DNA of 64,000 nucleotides from the NCBI GenBank assembly GCA_964423205.1, contig CAYRDX010000016.1:7730-71729 (forward strand), in the 5' to 3' direction. This DNA is from UBA6168 sp964423205 (GTDB lineage: Bacteria; Bacteroidota; Bacteroidia; Chitinophagales; Saprospiraceae). Shown here one piece after another: positions 53,696-62,415 of this stretch; position 1 is the stretch's first letter; the number at the start of each line of letters is the position of its first letter. A program made the translations under genes and the position numbers. The notes under the pieces were generated by a model, which saw only the letters and a program-made list of their open reading frames with translations, had not been told where the DNA came from and made no database searches.

Positions 53696-54085
53696 ATGTT
53701 GAAATCAAAAATCTTTCTTTACAGTACAATTGCCGTTTTTTCAGCAGTTGTCTTAGCCGGCTGTGTGTATGATCAAATTCTTCCTGCAGAGCCAGATCCT
53801 GGGGTTGTGTACAGTTTCCAAAATGACATAATGCCTATTTTCAACGCGGCTTGCAATACACCGGGTTGCCATATTCCAGGCGGTCCACCGCCCGATCTTT
53901 CCCCAGCAAATGCGTATAACGCCTTATTTAAGGGTAATTACATTAACCTTGACAAGCCCGATGCAAGTGAATTGTATCAATGGATGAAAGGTACCAGAAG
54001 ATTGCCCATGCCACTTTCCGGTCCTAATTCCGAGTACAATGTCAAGGTACTTGGATGGATTACCCAAGGTGCGAAAAACAATTGA
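53696..54085 (+). CDS. Small haem-binding lipoprotein (cytochrome c-like, CX4CH)
   Basis: 129 residues from the ATG at 53696, which begins a lipoprotein signal (MLKSKIFLYSTIAVFSAVVL, lipobox 'LAGC', Cys at about 22). The longer frame from 53564 is not credible. 'SFQNDIMPIFNAACNTPGCH' carries C-x4-C-H rather than the usual C-x2-C-H. This variant occurs in short cytochrome-like domains where 'ILSTNC..SGCH' motifs are found. 'MKGTRRLPMPLSGP' offers a possible Met axial ligand. It begins the electron-transfer island and probably sits in the membrane leaflet facing the periplasm. The next gene is 56 bp away. Confidence 0.75.
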   Translation: MLKSKIFLYSTIAVFSAVVLAGCVYDQILPAEPDPGVVYSFQNDIMPIFNAACNTPGCHIPGGPPPDLSPANAYNALFKGNYINLDKPDASELYQWMKGTRRLPMPLSGPNSEYNVKVLGWITQGAKNN

Positions 54086-54141
54086 TGACCCCTGCAAGGG
54101 TTTCTTGACAATTTTTCAGAATGAAATAAAATTGAAAAAAG

Positions 54142-55038
54142 ATGAAAAATCATTTTTCCACTATACTGAAGATTACTACTGGCCTGCTTCTGATTGTAGG
54201 TTTCAGCTCCAATATTTTTGCACAGGACGAAGAAGAAGGTGGCAAGGTTAAAGACCTGCGTCCTGTTCGCAATACATTTGAAAGCATCATACTGATTGAC
54301 AACCAAACAGTCGACGTACCCATTAAAGGTACCTTCGAATGGGATATCCTGCACCGCTTTGGTACTGTAAATAAAGGCTTTGATGATCTTTTTGGTTTTT
54401 ATGCCCCTTCGAACATCAGACTGGGCTTCTACTATGTACCAGTAAACAACCTTATGGTAGGCTTTGGTTTGACAAAAACCAATCTCACTTGGGACCTGAA
54501 TGCCAAATATGCCATCCTCAGGCAGGCAAGATCAGGTGGGATGCCGGTCAGTCTTACCTATTTTGCCAGCATGGGCATTGACTCAAGAGCAGCCAAGAAT
54601 TTTGTAAAAAGCACCGACAGATTATCCTATTTCCATCAATTGATGCTGGGAAGAAAGTTTAATGACAAATTATCGATCCAGCTTTCCGGTAGCTTTGCAC
54701 ACATGAACGTAGTGCCCGCTTTTAAAGAAAACAACGAGGTATTTAACGAATACGAGCACGACAACTTTGGCCTTTCGTTAATAGCAAAGTACAAAGTGGG
54801 AGAATGGGTAAATCTGATTTTCAATTACGACAGGACTCTGACCAAACACCTTACTTTGGACCCAAAACCAAACATTGCGTTTGGCGTGGAATTAACTTCC
54901 AGTGCCCACCAATTCCAGATTTTCGCTGGAAACTATTATGGCATAATCCCGCAGCGCAATCTATTATTCAACAGGAACGACCCTGGAGAAGGGAATTTCC
55001 TGATTGGATTCAACATGACGCGGATATGGAATTTTTAA
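54142..55038 (+). CDS. DUF5777-like outer membrane beta-barrel protein
   Basis: 298 residues with a signal peptide (about 1-27). Family features are 'VRNTFESIILIDNQTVDVPI' (about 42-61), 'FEWDILHRFGTVNKGFDDLF' and a long run of alternating strands ending in '..NFLIGFNMTRIWNF', an aromatic C-terminus as in barrels. Proteins of this type are often next to c-type cytochromes in Bacteroidota. A role as a porin or as housing for a cytochrome across the outer membrane is possible but unproven. It is flanked by haem proteins on both sides. Confidence 0.8.
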   Translation: MKNHFSTILKITTGLLLIVGFSSNIFAQDEEEGGKVKDLRPVRNTFESIILIDNQTVDVPIKGTFEWDILHRFGTVNKGFDDLFGFYAPSNIRLGFYYVPVNNLMVGFGLTKTNLTWDLNAKYAILRQARSGGMPVSLTYFASMGIDSRAAKNFVKSTDRLSYFHQLMLGRKFNDKLSIQLSGSFAHMNVVPAFKENNEVFNEYEHDNFGLSLIAKYKVGEWVNLIFNYDRTLTKHLTLDPKPNIAFGVELTSSAHQFQIFAGNYYGIIPQRNLLFNRNDPGEGNFLIGFNMTRIWNF

Positions 55039-55106
55039 TTTAGAATGACTCTGTTAGACTGACACCTCTTTTCATTAAAGGATGAGCTAACCATAAATTT
55101 TCTCTA

Positions 55107-55520
55107 ATGAAAAACGTATTTAAAACAGTTTCTGTCCTTTTAATGATTTCATTTTTTGCAGTGAACGTTGCATCAGCTCAAAAGAAAGGAGGTCCGTGGA
55201 ATGTGCCCGCTAACTATAAGGCGATGAAAAGCACTGTCAAGGCTGGTGATGCCTCAATAAACTCCGTTGGAAAATCACTTTACACCAAGCATTGTAAATC
55301 TTGCCATGGTGCCGCAGGTCTTGGAGACGGCCCAAAAGCTGCCAGCCTTAAGACTCACTGTGGTGATTTCTCATCTGCCAAATTCCAGGCATATTCTGAC
55401 GGGGAGATTTATTACATGTCGTTTATCGGCCGTGATGAAATGCCCAATTACGAAAAGAAAATTCCCGATGAAGCTGACAGATGGGCAATTGTAGGCTTCA
55501 TTCGTAAAATGAAGAAATAA
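55107..55520 (+). CDS. Periplasmic monohaem cytochrome c
   Basis: 137 residues: signal peptide (about 1-25), then 'GGPWNVPANYKAMK' and one haem motif 'CKSCHGAAGLGDGPKAASLK' (about 66). 'GRDEMPNYEKKIPDEADRWA' supplies the likely distal Met ligand. It is a small soluble electron carrier. It shares the GLGDGPKAA block and a PW.VP start with the cytochrome at 57776-58174, so the two are paralogues. Unlike that one it has an extra Cys ('KTHCGDFS'). A hairpin follows (55537-55562). Confidence 0.92.
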   Translation: MKNVFKTVSVLLMISFFAVNVASAQKKGGPWNVPANYKAMKSTVKAGDASINSVGKSLYTKHCKSCHGAAGLGDGPKAASLKTHCGDFSSAKFQAYSDGEIYYMSFIGRDEMPNYEKKIPDEADRWAIVGFIRKMKK

Positions 55521-55536
55521 CAGTAAAAAATCAAAG

Positions 55537-55569
55537 GGGTGTTCAATTCTCATTGAGCACCCTCTTTCT
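55537..55569 (+). terminator. Terminator-like hairpin after the monohaem cytochrome gene
   Basis: An 11-bp stem (55537-55547 with 55552-55562; one G-T pair), four-base loop, then TCTTTCT. It may reduce read-through into the seven-haem cytochrome gene. Confidence 0.6.
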
Positions 55570-55618
55570 ACTGTGATATTTCTATTCATCCCTTTCCCCA
55601 CACTTATACTGTATCAAG

Positions 55619-56602
55619 ATGATTACAATATTTTCCAGAGAGGGATTGCCCTTTTTATGTCGGATGGTTATAGCAGTATCAGCTCTGATTCTTTTAAACT
55701 TCGGCCTTCATGCACAAACTGAGGTTAAAGAAGAGGTAAAACAGCTGAATGAAAACTGCCTTAAATGCCATGGGCAATCCAAATACAAATACACAAATCC
55801 GGAATCAGGTGCCGAAGTAACAAAACGGATGTACACGGAGTGTATTATCAATCGAAAAGATTACTATATCTCCAATCACAGAACTTTCAAATGCATAGAT
55901 TGCCATTCTGCGGATTACGATACTTTCCCTCATCCGGGAAGATTGAGAATGGAACAACGTTATACATGCACCGATTGCCATGGTATGTCCGAGGCCGACG
56001 AAAAGTTCAATTTTGAAGTTATAGAGTCTGAGTTTCATGAAAGCGTACACGCAACTAAGCATAGTGAAGTTTTCAATTGCTGGATGTGCCACAATCCGCA
56101 CTCTTACAAGATCAGCATGCGAACCCAAGACAAGATTAAAGAAATTGTCGCCTACGATAATGCGATTTGTCTGAACTGCCATTCTGATGTAACTAAATAC
56201 CAGATTCTCACCGACCAGGTGATCCCGAATATTCTTGCAAAACACGACTGGTTACCCAATCAGGGATTACATTTCAAAGCAGTTCGCTGTATTGAGTGTC
56301 ATGCCAGGACCAGTGATGAAATCCTGGTCGCTCATAATATACAACCCAAAGAGAAAGCTGTAAAACGCTGTGTTGAATGCCATTCTACTAACACTATTCT
56401 CATGACTACATTGTATAAGCATAAAGTAAAAGAGGAAAGAAGTGCTGCCGGTTTTTTCAATAGTGTCATCATGAATGAAGGTTATCTTATCGGTGCAAAC
56501 AGAAACTACTACCTGAGCTTACTTAGTGTAGTCATGTTTGCATTTGTATTAGCCGGAATAGCAATTCACGGAACATTGAGAATCATTAAACATAAAAAAT
56601 AA
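55619..56602 (+). CDS. Seven-haem cytochrome c, membrane-anchored
   Basis: 327 residues. After an N-terminal signal (about 16-33; ATG at residue 16 is an alternative start) there are seven CXXCH motifs: CLKCH, CIDCH, CTDCH, CWMCH, CLNCH, CIECH and CVECH, with several free His residues as further ligands. A C-terminal helix (about 300-322, 'YLSLLSVVMFAFVLAGIAIH') anchors it. It overlaps the cytochrome b gene by one base (TAATG), so the two are made together. The pair looks like a periplasmic multihaem protein that exchanges electrons with quinone through cytochrome b. No catalytic site motif of nitrite, sulfite or tetrathionate reductases was recognised. Confidence 0.9.
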   Translation: MITIFSREGLPFLCRMVIAVSALILLNFGLHAQTEVKEEVKQLNENCLKCHGQSKYKYTNPESGAEVTKRMYTECIINRKDYYISNHRTFKCIDCHSADYDTFPHPGRLRMEQRYTCTDCHGMSEADEKFNFEVIESEFHESVHATKHSEVFNCWMCHNPHSYKISMRTQDKIKEIVAYDNAICLNCHSDVTKYQILTDQVIPNILAKHDWLPNQGLHFKAVRCIECHARTSDEILVAHNIQPKEKAVKRCVECHSTNTILMTTLYKHKVKEERSAAGFFNSVIMNEGYLIGANRNYYLSLLSVVMFAFVLAGIAIHGTLRIIKHKK

Positions 56603-57219
56603 TGGCAGGTAAATTATATCTCTATCCTTTATGGGTAAGACTATGGCATGGGATTAATGCCATTCTTATCATACTCCTTATAGTTACCGGAGTCAGTATG
56701 CAGTATTCAGATATGCAGAATCCATTTATAAGATTTGATTTAGCCGTGTCCATACATAACATTTGCGGGATAATGCTTACAGTAGCTCATCTATGGTTCG
56801 TTGTTGGTGCTTTCAAAACACCAAATGGCAGCCACTACAGGGTGAATTATAAGGGCCTTGTCGGAAGGCTCAAAAAGCAGTTCAATTACTACAGTTTCGG
56901 GATTTTCAAAAATGAAAGGCCCCCATTCCCGATCACCACCAAATTGAAGTTTAATCCACTTCAACAGTTCTCTTATGTAATTACAATGTTTATTTTAGTT
57001 CCTATTGTCATTGTCAGTGGTTGGGCTTTTCTTTATCCTGAAGTTATCTTAACCAGGATTATGGGTGGCAGTGGGCTTATGGTAAATGCATTCATACATG
57101 TTATCATTGGCTATTTCGTGTCTTTTTTCATGTTCATTCACATTTACTTTTGTACTATCGGTGCTTCCTTTACAAGCAACTTTATGAGCATGATAACCGG
57201 TTATCATGAATCGAAATAA
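56602..57219 (+). CDS. Membrane di-haem cytochrome b (b561/FdhI-like)
   Basis: 205 residues with four to five transmembrane helices. Candidate haem ligands are 'VRLWHGINAILIILLIVTG' (helix 1), 'VSIHNICGIMLTVAHLWF' (helix 2) and 'AFIHVIIGYFVSFFMFIHIY' (helix 4). This is the pattern of the b-type subunits of formate dehydrogenase, hydrogenase and thiosulfate reductase, which pass electrons between quinone and a periplasmic partner. Here the partner is the seven-haem cytochrome whose stop codon it overlaps. Confidence 0.88.
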   Translation: MAGKLYLYPLWVRLWHGINAILIILLIVTGVSMQYSDMQNPFIRFDLAVSIHNICGIMLTVAHLWFVVGAFKTPNGSHYRVNYKGLVGRLKKQFNYYSFGIFKNERPPFPITTKLKFNPLQQFSYVITMFILVPIVIVSGWAFLYPEVILTRIMGGSGLMVNAFIHVIIGYFVSFFMFIHIYFCTIGASFTSNFMSMITGYHESK

Positions 57220-57775
57220 AGTGTGTCACATGAATATTGAACATTGCACTAACTGCAGCATTAAGAAATTCTTAGGATATTATTCAATGGCTCTGAGAAA
57301 CTGATTCTAAATTGCAGCGGCCATCAAATTTCCTGTGCGCTGGTAGGGCAATTGTCTATCAAATTATGACAGATGACTCTTCCAATGCACTTTTTTTTTA
57401 AAAGTATCCCGCGCACTAAATGTCATCTTTTTTTTGACAAAAGTCATTCTCACTGTCTGTAAATTTAAATCCTTTCCAACTTCTGAAATCTACTGCACGA
57501 CTTAGGACTTTTTTGCAGCTGTATACCACGGGAAATACAATCATAATTTTGTGACTTTTCTAAACAAAATTTCAAATAACCTATTCATTATCAATCGATA
57601 ACAATAGAAGGATTTCTTTAGAAATTACTGATACTTTATGATACAGTGTTGTGAATTTTATGAGGTTCTGTTAATGTCGAAAAAAGACAGAAAAATGTTA
57701 CTACATAAGTATGTAATTCTGTTACTTAGCAGCTCTTTAACGCAATAAGTTTTCACCACTAAACATAATTAGATT
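57220..57775. other. Intergenic region within the cytochrome island
   Basis: 556 bp with no supportable gene. Two small palindromes were seen: TGAC-AAAA-GTCA (about 57435-57446) and TTATC-AATC-GATAA (about 57590-57603). Either could be a regulator site. The size suggests that the following cytochrome gene has its own control. Confidence 0.4.
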
Positions 57776-58174
57776 ATGAAAAACATTTTTTCCATTGCCA
57801 TGGTGGTAATTTTCTTGGGGATGATCGGAATGGCTTTTATAGCTCCTGACCAAGCAAAACCCTGGTCTGTACCCGACAAAGACAACAAAATGACTAATCC
57901 GACTAAAGCTGATAAAGCTGCTGGTGCTGCTCTTTGGAACAAGCACTGCAAGTCATGTCATGGTACAAAAGGTTTAGGAGATGGCCCAAAGGCTGCAACA
58001 CTTGACACTCCTTCAGGCGATTTTTCAACCAAAGCTTTCCAGAAGCAAACTGATGGAGCGCTGTATTACAAAACAGCAGAGGGTCGTGATGACATGCCTG
58101 CTTACAAGAAGAAAATCCCCGATGCGGAAGATATGTGGCAAGTTGTTCATTACATGAGGACATTTGCTAAGTAA
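57776..58174 (+). CDS. Periplasmic monohaem cytochrome c (paralogue)
   Basis: 132 residues: signal anchor (about 1-24), 'KPWSVPDKDNKMTNPTKA', one haem motif 'CKSCHGTKGLGDGPKAATLD' (about 60), Met-containing 'GRDDMPAYKKKIPDAEDMWQ'. It is Lys-rich and probably diffuses in the periplasm or stays attached by its N-terminal helix. Paralogue of the protein at 55107-55520. It ends with a strong terminator and converges on the NrfD operon. Confidence 0.92.
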   Translation: MKNIFSIAMVVIFLGMIGMAFIAPDQAKPWSVPDKDNKMTNPTKADKAAGAALWNKHCKSCHGTKGLGDGPKAATLDTPSGDFSTKAFQKQTDGALYYKTAEGRDDMPAYKKKIPDAEDMWQVVHYMRTFAK

Positions 58175-58196
58175 GCTATCTTCAAATCTTATTCAA

Positions 58197-58230
58197 AGCC
58201 GTGGACTTTAATGGAGTCCACGGCTTTTTT
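58197..58230 (+). terminator. Terminator of the second cytochrome c gene
   Basis: A perfect 10-bp stem GCCGTGGACT / AGTCCACGGC (58198-58207 with 58215-58224) followed by TTTTTT. Confidence 0.95.
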
Positions 58231-58296
58231 GTTTTATACCCTGCTACTTCGGTCAACAACATTCTTCGAAATTCTGGCCACATTTCTGTTAAAATG

Positions 58297-58327
58297 AAAA
58301 AGCCCCGGTCTGGTAATCAGCCGGAGC
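58297..58327 (-). terminator. Terminator of the NrfD operon
   Basis: A 10-bp stem with one bulge (GCTCCGG-CTG with CAG-A-CCGGGGC) is followed on the minus strand by TTTTT, 35 bp after the nrfD stop. Confidence 0.8.
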
Positions 58328-58361
58328 AGTTTTCAAATACCATTGAATGAAAGAACCAGTT

Positions 58362-59564
58362 CTAGTCTGATTCAACCATATCCATTTTTTTCCAGGGTGG
58401 CAACAGCCACAATAGGAAAGCCAATACAAAGAATGGAACAATGATCCAGAAGAGGGTCATTAATAAACCTTCACCTCCAATCAATCCAAGTTTGAAGCTT
58501 GTAAAACCAAGGAAGCTTTTCGAAAACAACTGTCCCCCAATGACAACATTCCATCTCATGAAAAATATACCAATTAGTACTAAGACACTAATCAAAAGAT
58601 AAACCACCCGGCGGGTTCCTTCTACTGGTTTTGTAAACTGGAAAATCGCCAAAACTACTAATGGTATAATGGTTCCAATGCCAATTTGTAAGGTAGTCAA
58701 CGTTAGGTACAACTGGCCAGACATCAACAAAGAGATTATTTCAAAAGACTCTTCTGCCTGATAAATTCTATGCACCGTATCCAACGACTCCAAGGTGAAA
58801 TTCAGGATTAGCATATAAAAAAGGTAACTGGCTGCCATATCCAGGCATTTGATATCCGAAACTTTCCTTCTGAAAAACTGAATAACAATGTAGAAAAAGA
58901 TAACTATGGCAATCCCTGAAACAATTGCGGACATCAGAAAGATAATGGGCATCAAAACGGATGACCACCACGGATTGGCAGACAGGGAGCCAAATATAAA
59001 TCCCACGTAACCATGCAACAGGAAGGCCGAAGGGATACCAATAATTGTAATGGCATACCCTATCTTTTCATCCATTTTTAACACCTTCGGAGAAATATCC
59101 GTAACTCCCAAGGTCAGAATTTTATACACCCACTTCATGACACCGGTTTTCTCCTGAGACCAAATGACAATGTCGCGCCGGTATTCAAACCAAATTTCAA
59201 GCAAGAGTACTACCATGAGATACCATAAATACACAAAACCAAAAACTGCCATAGCAGACTTCAGATGTGGTGTAATCATGATTAGATAGGCACGCTGTGG
59301 TTGATCCAAATGGCTCACTAATGGCATAGGTGCGACGAGCAGATATGCCAACGCTACCAAAAGTGCCAATAGATAGATGGGTTTTAAGGCTTTCACATTG
59401 AAGACCCGCTCGAGAGAAGCCAATATAAATGCTCCTGCAACCAATCCAGTTAGATAGGGATACAGGACTATTAAAACTGACCAATACAGTTCGACCTCAT
59501 TAGGATAAATGAATCCTTGAACCTTGTTCAATGCGTCGTAAAGATGTTGATAATGCTCATTCAT
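58362..59564 (-). CDS. NrfD/PsrC-type quinol-interacting membrane protein
   Basis: 400 residues, eight to ten transmembrane helices. 'SVLIVLYPYLTGLVAGAFIL', 'LVAPMPLVSHLDQPQRAYLI' and 'TPHLKSAMAVFGFVYLWYLM' are features of the NrfD/PsrC/ActC group. 'HGYVGFIFGSLSANPWWSSV' is also typical. These proteins hold a quinone site on the periplasmic side and work with an iron-sulfur subunit, encoded 3 bp upstream. The C-terminal 'LLWLLPPWKKMDMVESD' is cytoplasmic or periplasmic. Third gene of a cytochrome-FeS-NrfD operon. Confidence 0.93.
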   Translation of the reverse strand: MNEHYQHLYDALNKVQGFIYPNEVELYWSVLIVLYPYLTGLVAGAFILASLERVFNVKALKPIYLLALLVALAYLLVAPMPLVSHLDQPQRAYLIMITPHLKSAMAVFGFVYLWYLMVVLLLEIWFEYRRDIVIWSQEKTGVMKWVYKILTLGVTDISPKVLKMDEKIGYAITIIGIPSAFLLHGYVGFIFGSLSANPWWSSVLMPIIFLMSAIVSGIAIVIFFYIVIQFFRRKVSDIKCLDMAASYLFYMLILNFTLESLDTVHRIYQAEESFEIISLLMSGQLYLTLTTLQIGIGTIIPLVVLAIFQFTKPVEGTRRVVYLLISVLVLIGIFFMRWNVVIGGQLFSKSFLGFTSFKLGLIGGEGLLMTLFWIIVPFFVLAFLLWLLPPWKKMDMVESD

Positions 59565-59567
59565 AAT

Positions 59568-60341
59568 TTACCTTACTTCTTTGTTCAAGCCATTGTAAAA
59601 TAGTTTGGAACCTGTGTTTAAATGTGGTTTCAGAACATGCACATGGTTTTCTTTGATGAATTGCACGAGTTCACTTTCTTCATCTCTTAGGTCACCAAAC
59701 AACCTGGCACCTGTTGGGCAATTTTGCACACAAGCTGGCAAGAGGCCTTTTGTTATCCTGTGGTAGCAAAGGGTACACTTATCGGCTATTTTCTTTGTCG
59801 GATGCAAGAAACGGCAACCATAGGGGCAAGCCTGAATGCAGTACCTGCAACCGATACAGTAAGTTTCATCAACCAATACCACTCCTTCCGGACTCATGTA
59901 AGTTGCACCGACAGGGCAAACTCTTTCACAAGGTGAGTTGTAGCAGTGATTGCACATTTTAGGCACATAGAACGATTTAAAAATATCATCCTCCGCCACA
60001 GACTGGGTAAAACCGTCGTGCCCACCGTTTGGAGATTCTACGACAATCGTTCCGTCGTTTTTGATGGTATACTGTTCTACCCAGGTCATGAAGAAAAATG
60101 GTTCTTTCGGAACATCATTTTCGATTTTGCAGGCTTTGACACAGTTGCCACAACCAATGCATTTGTCTATATCAATTCCGATTCCATACCAGGGCCCTTC
60201 ACCTTTGGGTTCTTTGGTAGCAAACAGCAGTCCTGTAACGGTGCCTGACATTGATGTTAGGAGAACTGCTCCTGCCGCTTTACCGGCATTTACAAGGAAT
60301 TTTCTCCTCGATTCGCGGTCTTTTATTCTAAGTTCAGCCAT
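59568..60341 (-). CDS. Tat-exported four-cluster iron-sulfur protein (NrfC/PsrB type)
   Basis: 257 residues. A twin-arginine signal ('RRKFLVNAGKAAGAVLL', about 12-28) is followed by sixteen cluster-binding Cys in four ferredoxin groups: CIGCGNCVKAC, CNHCYNSPCERVC, CIGCRYCIQACPYGC and CTLCYHRITKGLLPACVQNC. It belongs to the DmsB/NrfC/PsrB family and should carry electrons between the NrfD subunit and the tetrahaem cytochrome on the periplasmic side. Its start overlaps the end of the tetrahaem gene by 19 bp, and it is 3 bp from the NrfD gene. Confidence 0.93.
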   Translation of the reverse strand: MAELRIKDRESRRKFLVNAGKAAGAVLLTSMSGTVTGLLFATKEPKGEGPWYGIGIDIDKCIGCGNCVKACKIENDVPKEPFFFMTWVEQYTIKNDGTIVVESPNGGHDGFTQSVAEDDIFKSFYVPKMCNHCYNSPCERVCPVGATYMSPEGVVLVDETYCIGCRYCIQACPYGCRFLHPTKKIADKCTLCYHRITKGLLPACVQNCPTGARLFGDLRDEESELVQFIKENHVHVLKPHLNTGSKLFYNGLNKEVR

Positions 60342-60778
60342 GGTTGGTGTGGATTATGACAGTTAGTACATTTATTATCATCAACGTTATGGTCTTTTAA
60401 GTCTACCATCACAATGGCATCAGCAGCTCTTGTGGGATTAAAACTGTGGCAGGACCCACAAGAGTTGCGCGTATTCACAACATCCATTTTGACATAGTTA
60501 GTAGTATCCTGGTGCAGGTAACCTGGTCCATGGCAGATTTGACATCCTACCTTGTCATGAAGACCTTCAATCGCCAAATCTGTTATATCCTGGTGACAAT
60601 CAGCGCAGGATTCATCTTTCAGGTATTTTACAGTTTGGGCCTTTACTTCACCAAGTGAATCGCCCCTGTAGTGGCCATATTGGCCAAAAGAGTCATCAAC
60701 AAGAAAACTACGGAGTATCAGGAAGAGCGCAGTGACACCCAGGAATACCAGAATAATTTGTCTGAGTTGTGCAGGCAT
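60323..60778 (-). CDS. Membrane-anchored tetrahaem cytochrome c
   Basis: 151 residues: one N-terminal helix (about 5-27, 'LRQIILVFLGVTALFLILRS') as anchor, then four haem motifs CADCH, CQICH, CGSCH and CTNCH, plus extra His residues as sixth ligands. It is similar in size to small NrfB/cytochrome c3-like electron shuttles. As first gene of the operon it is likely the outlet or inlet of electrons for the FeS-NrfD pair. Confidence 0.9.
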   Translation of the reverse strand: MPAQLRQIILVFLGVTALFLILRSFLVDDSFGQYGHYRGDSLGEVKAQTVKYLKDESCADCHQDITDLAIEGLHDKVGCQICHGPGYLHQDTTNYVKMDVVNTRNSCGSCHSFNPTRAADAIVMVDLKDHNVDDNKCTNCHNPHQPWLNLE

Positions 60779-60909
60779 TGGAATGCAGTTTAGTGATGAA
60801 ACTAATTTTCACTATTGCTCTCCAATGGAAGGTGTATCTAAATGCAAATAGGTTAATTACCGACGGACTGTAGATACTCACATAGACCATATAATATTGC
60901 CCGTCAGTA

Positions 60910-60917
60910 CAAATCTA
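60910..60917 (-). promoter_or_regulatory. Likely promoter of the tetrahaem-FeS-NrfD operon, -7 box TAGATTTG
   Basis: On the minus strand TAGATTTG fits TAnnTTTG. A TTTG stands 24 bp upstream, longer than the usual spacing. The leader would be about 130 nt. Confidence 0.5.
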
Positions 60918-61581
60918 AATAGTTTTATTTGCGAAAAAAGCCAAATTCCAGGATGAAGCCCGCTTTACGGTTAAGGTGGGAATTTTTAATTGATGTTTGG
61001 TCAATCCATAACTTCATAACTGTTTGGTATTCAACAATTCATGTGTCTAAACATTGAATGATTTTCAAGGGTGCCTTTTCTCAATAATGCGCTATGATTT
61101 TTATCACTCTGATGTAATTTTGACATTGTCAGGGTTCGAAAGCAGAAATCAGATTGAATTTTGATTTAATCTTTTGATGGATTTTGGATTTGTTGGGACT
61201 CAGAATGTGTCAAGCCGGTATAATGCTTTTCAAAACAAGAAACTGTTGAAAAAAAAAATTCCCATGGTTTGGCAATGGAGGAGTTTTTAGGATGTCACAC
61301 CTCATTGTTTCTTTAAAAAGGAAAATAGCTCGATGAGAGAAGAGGTTTCTATCAGCTTAATGGAATTCACTTTTACTTATTCACATAATAGATAGTCACA
61401 AATCACCACAAACAAGTCTTGTGAAGGTGGAATTGATTGCCATATATTTGATTCACGATGTAAAATTCCTCTTTTCGCTACTCCTCCAATCATTTATTTG
61501 TATAATTGACGCAATAGCTCTCATCTGTCAGGGTTCAGATTAATGGATTTTAATCCTGCTGTTCTGAAATAATTGAGTGAG
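60918..61581. other. Intergenic region
   Basis: About 660 AT-rich bases between the NrfD operon and a secreted protein gene on the opposite strand. No gene, strong hairpin or repeat was seen. Confidence 0.4.
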
Positions 61582-62148
61582 ATGAAAGCAGTCAATTACA
61601 TAATTCTATCAATAATCTTCTGGGCACTTTCAGTTAGTTCTGATGCACAAAACAGCGCAAGCCATAATTTAAAAGTTGGCATTCCTGAGGCAGCACTTTT
61701 ATCAATCAACGCAGGTAATTCAGTTATTCAGCTAATCAAGAACAGTAATAATGTTGCTGGCGGCAACATCTTTTTTGAAGAAAACCATTCTCCATCACAC
61801 CAGTTGTTCTATACTTCAATAATTGGGAATGGATTGGAGGGAACCAGGACAATAGCAGTATCCTATGAAGGCCAAATACCTGAAGGTTTAAATTTATTTC
61901 TGGAATCGAGTGAATGCAATGCAGCTGGTGCTGGCACGAAAGGGAAAACTCTCGGAAAAGTTCAATTACATAGCCCTGGTAATACCTATGATATAATAAA
62001 CAACATTGGTAGTTGTTACACTGGAAATTCCCCCGATAATGGACACACGCTCACTTTTTCCATTACTACCAAAGAATCAAATGAAGCTGCAAATCTTCCA
62101 ATCGCTTCTTTTTCACTGGATGTTACTTACACCCTATTAGACATCTGA
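61582..62148 (+). CDS. Secreted protein of unknown function
   Basis: 188 residues from the ATG at 61582, which begins a signal peptide (MKAVNYIILSIIFWALSVSS). A TTG three codons earlier is less likely. The mature part is a single beta-rich domain with 'LKVGIPEAALLSINAGNSVI', two Cys ('SSECNAAGAGTKGK', 'NNIGSCYTGN') that could pair, and a closing 'PIASFSLDVTYTLLDI'. The layout recalls fimbrial or spore-coat-U-like domains, but no family can be named. It is the last ordinary gene before the repeat-rich end. Confidence 0.7.
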   Translation: MKAVNYIILSIIFWALSVSSDAQNSASHNLKVGIPEAALLSINAGNSVIQLIKNSNNVAGGNIFFEENHSPSHQLFYTSIIGNGLEGTRTIAVSYEGQIPEGLNLFLESSECNAAGAGTKGKTLGKVQLHSPGNTYDIINNIGSCYTGNSPDNGHTLTFSITTKESNEAANLPIASFSLDVTYTLLDI

Positions 62149-62213
62149 CCTTCTTCACCTTCTTTCAATTTTCCTAATAGCTCTTTAGGCATCTTTGTCT
62201 TAATCCGTCAGGT

Positions 62214-62295
62214 ATAATGTCTCTGTCCAAATCTATTGAATTAAACATTCAGCAACTCTACTGTACAACCTGAGCCTCCAATCTGTTGTGTTTTC
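62214..62295 (+). repeat. Repeat R1, copy A
   Basis: About 80 bp recurring at 63702-63783 in the same orientation, with about four mismatches in the first 78 bases. Core block 'ctattgaattaaacattc'. Confidence 0.88.
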
Positions 62296-62302
62296 ACCCA
62301 GC

Positions 62303-62388
62303 TCGCCCGAACTCTTCCAATCAAAGAAACACAACTGCTACTGCCGCTTTGCAACCGGAACTTCTGGGAATGATAATCAAGGCTATAC
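62303..62388 (+). repeat. Repeat R2, copy A
   Basis: 86 bp recurring at 63301-63386 in the same orientation at about 90% identity. It begins with tcgcccg and includes 'tttgcaaccggaacttctgg' and 'atgataatcaaggctatac'. A more diverged inverted copy is at 63630-63695. Confidence 0.88.
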
Positions 62389-62415
62389 TCATGGTCCGGG
62401 GCCTGCCGTTTATAA

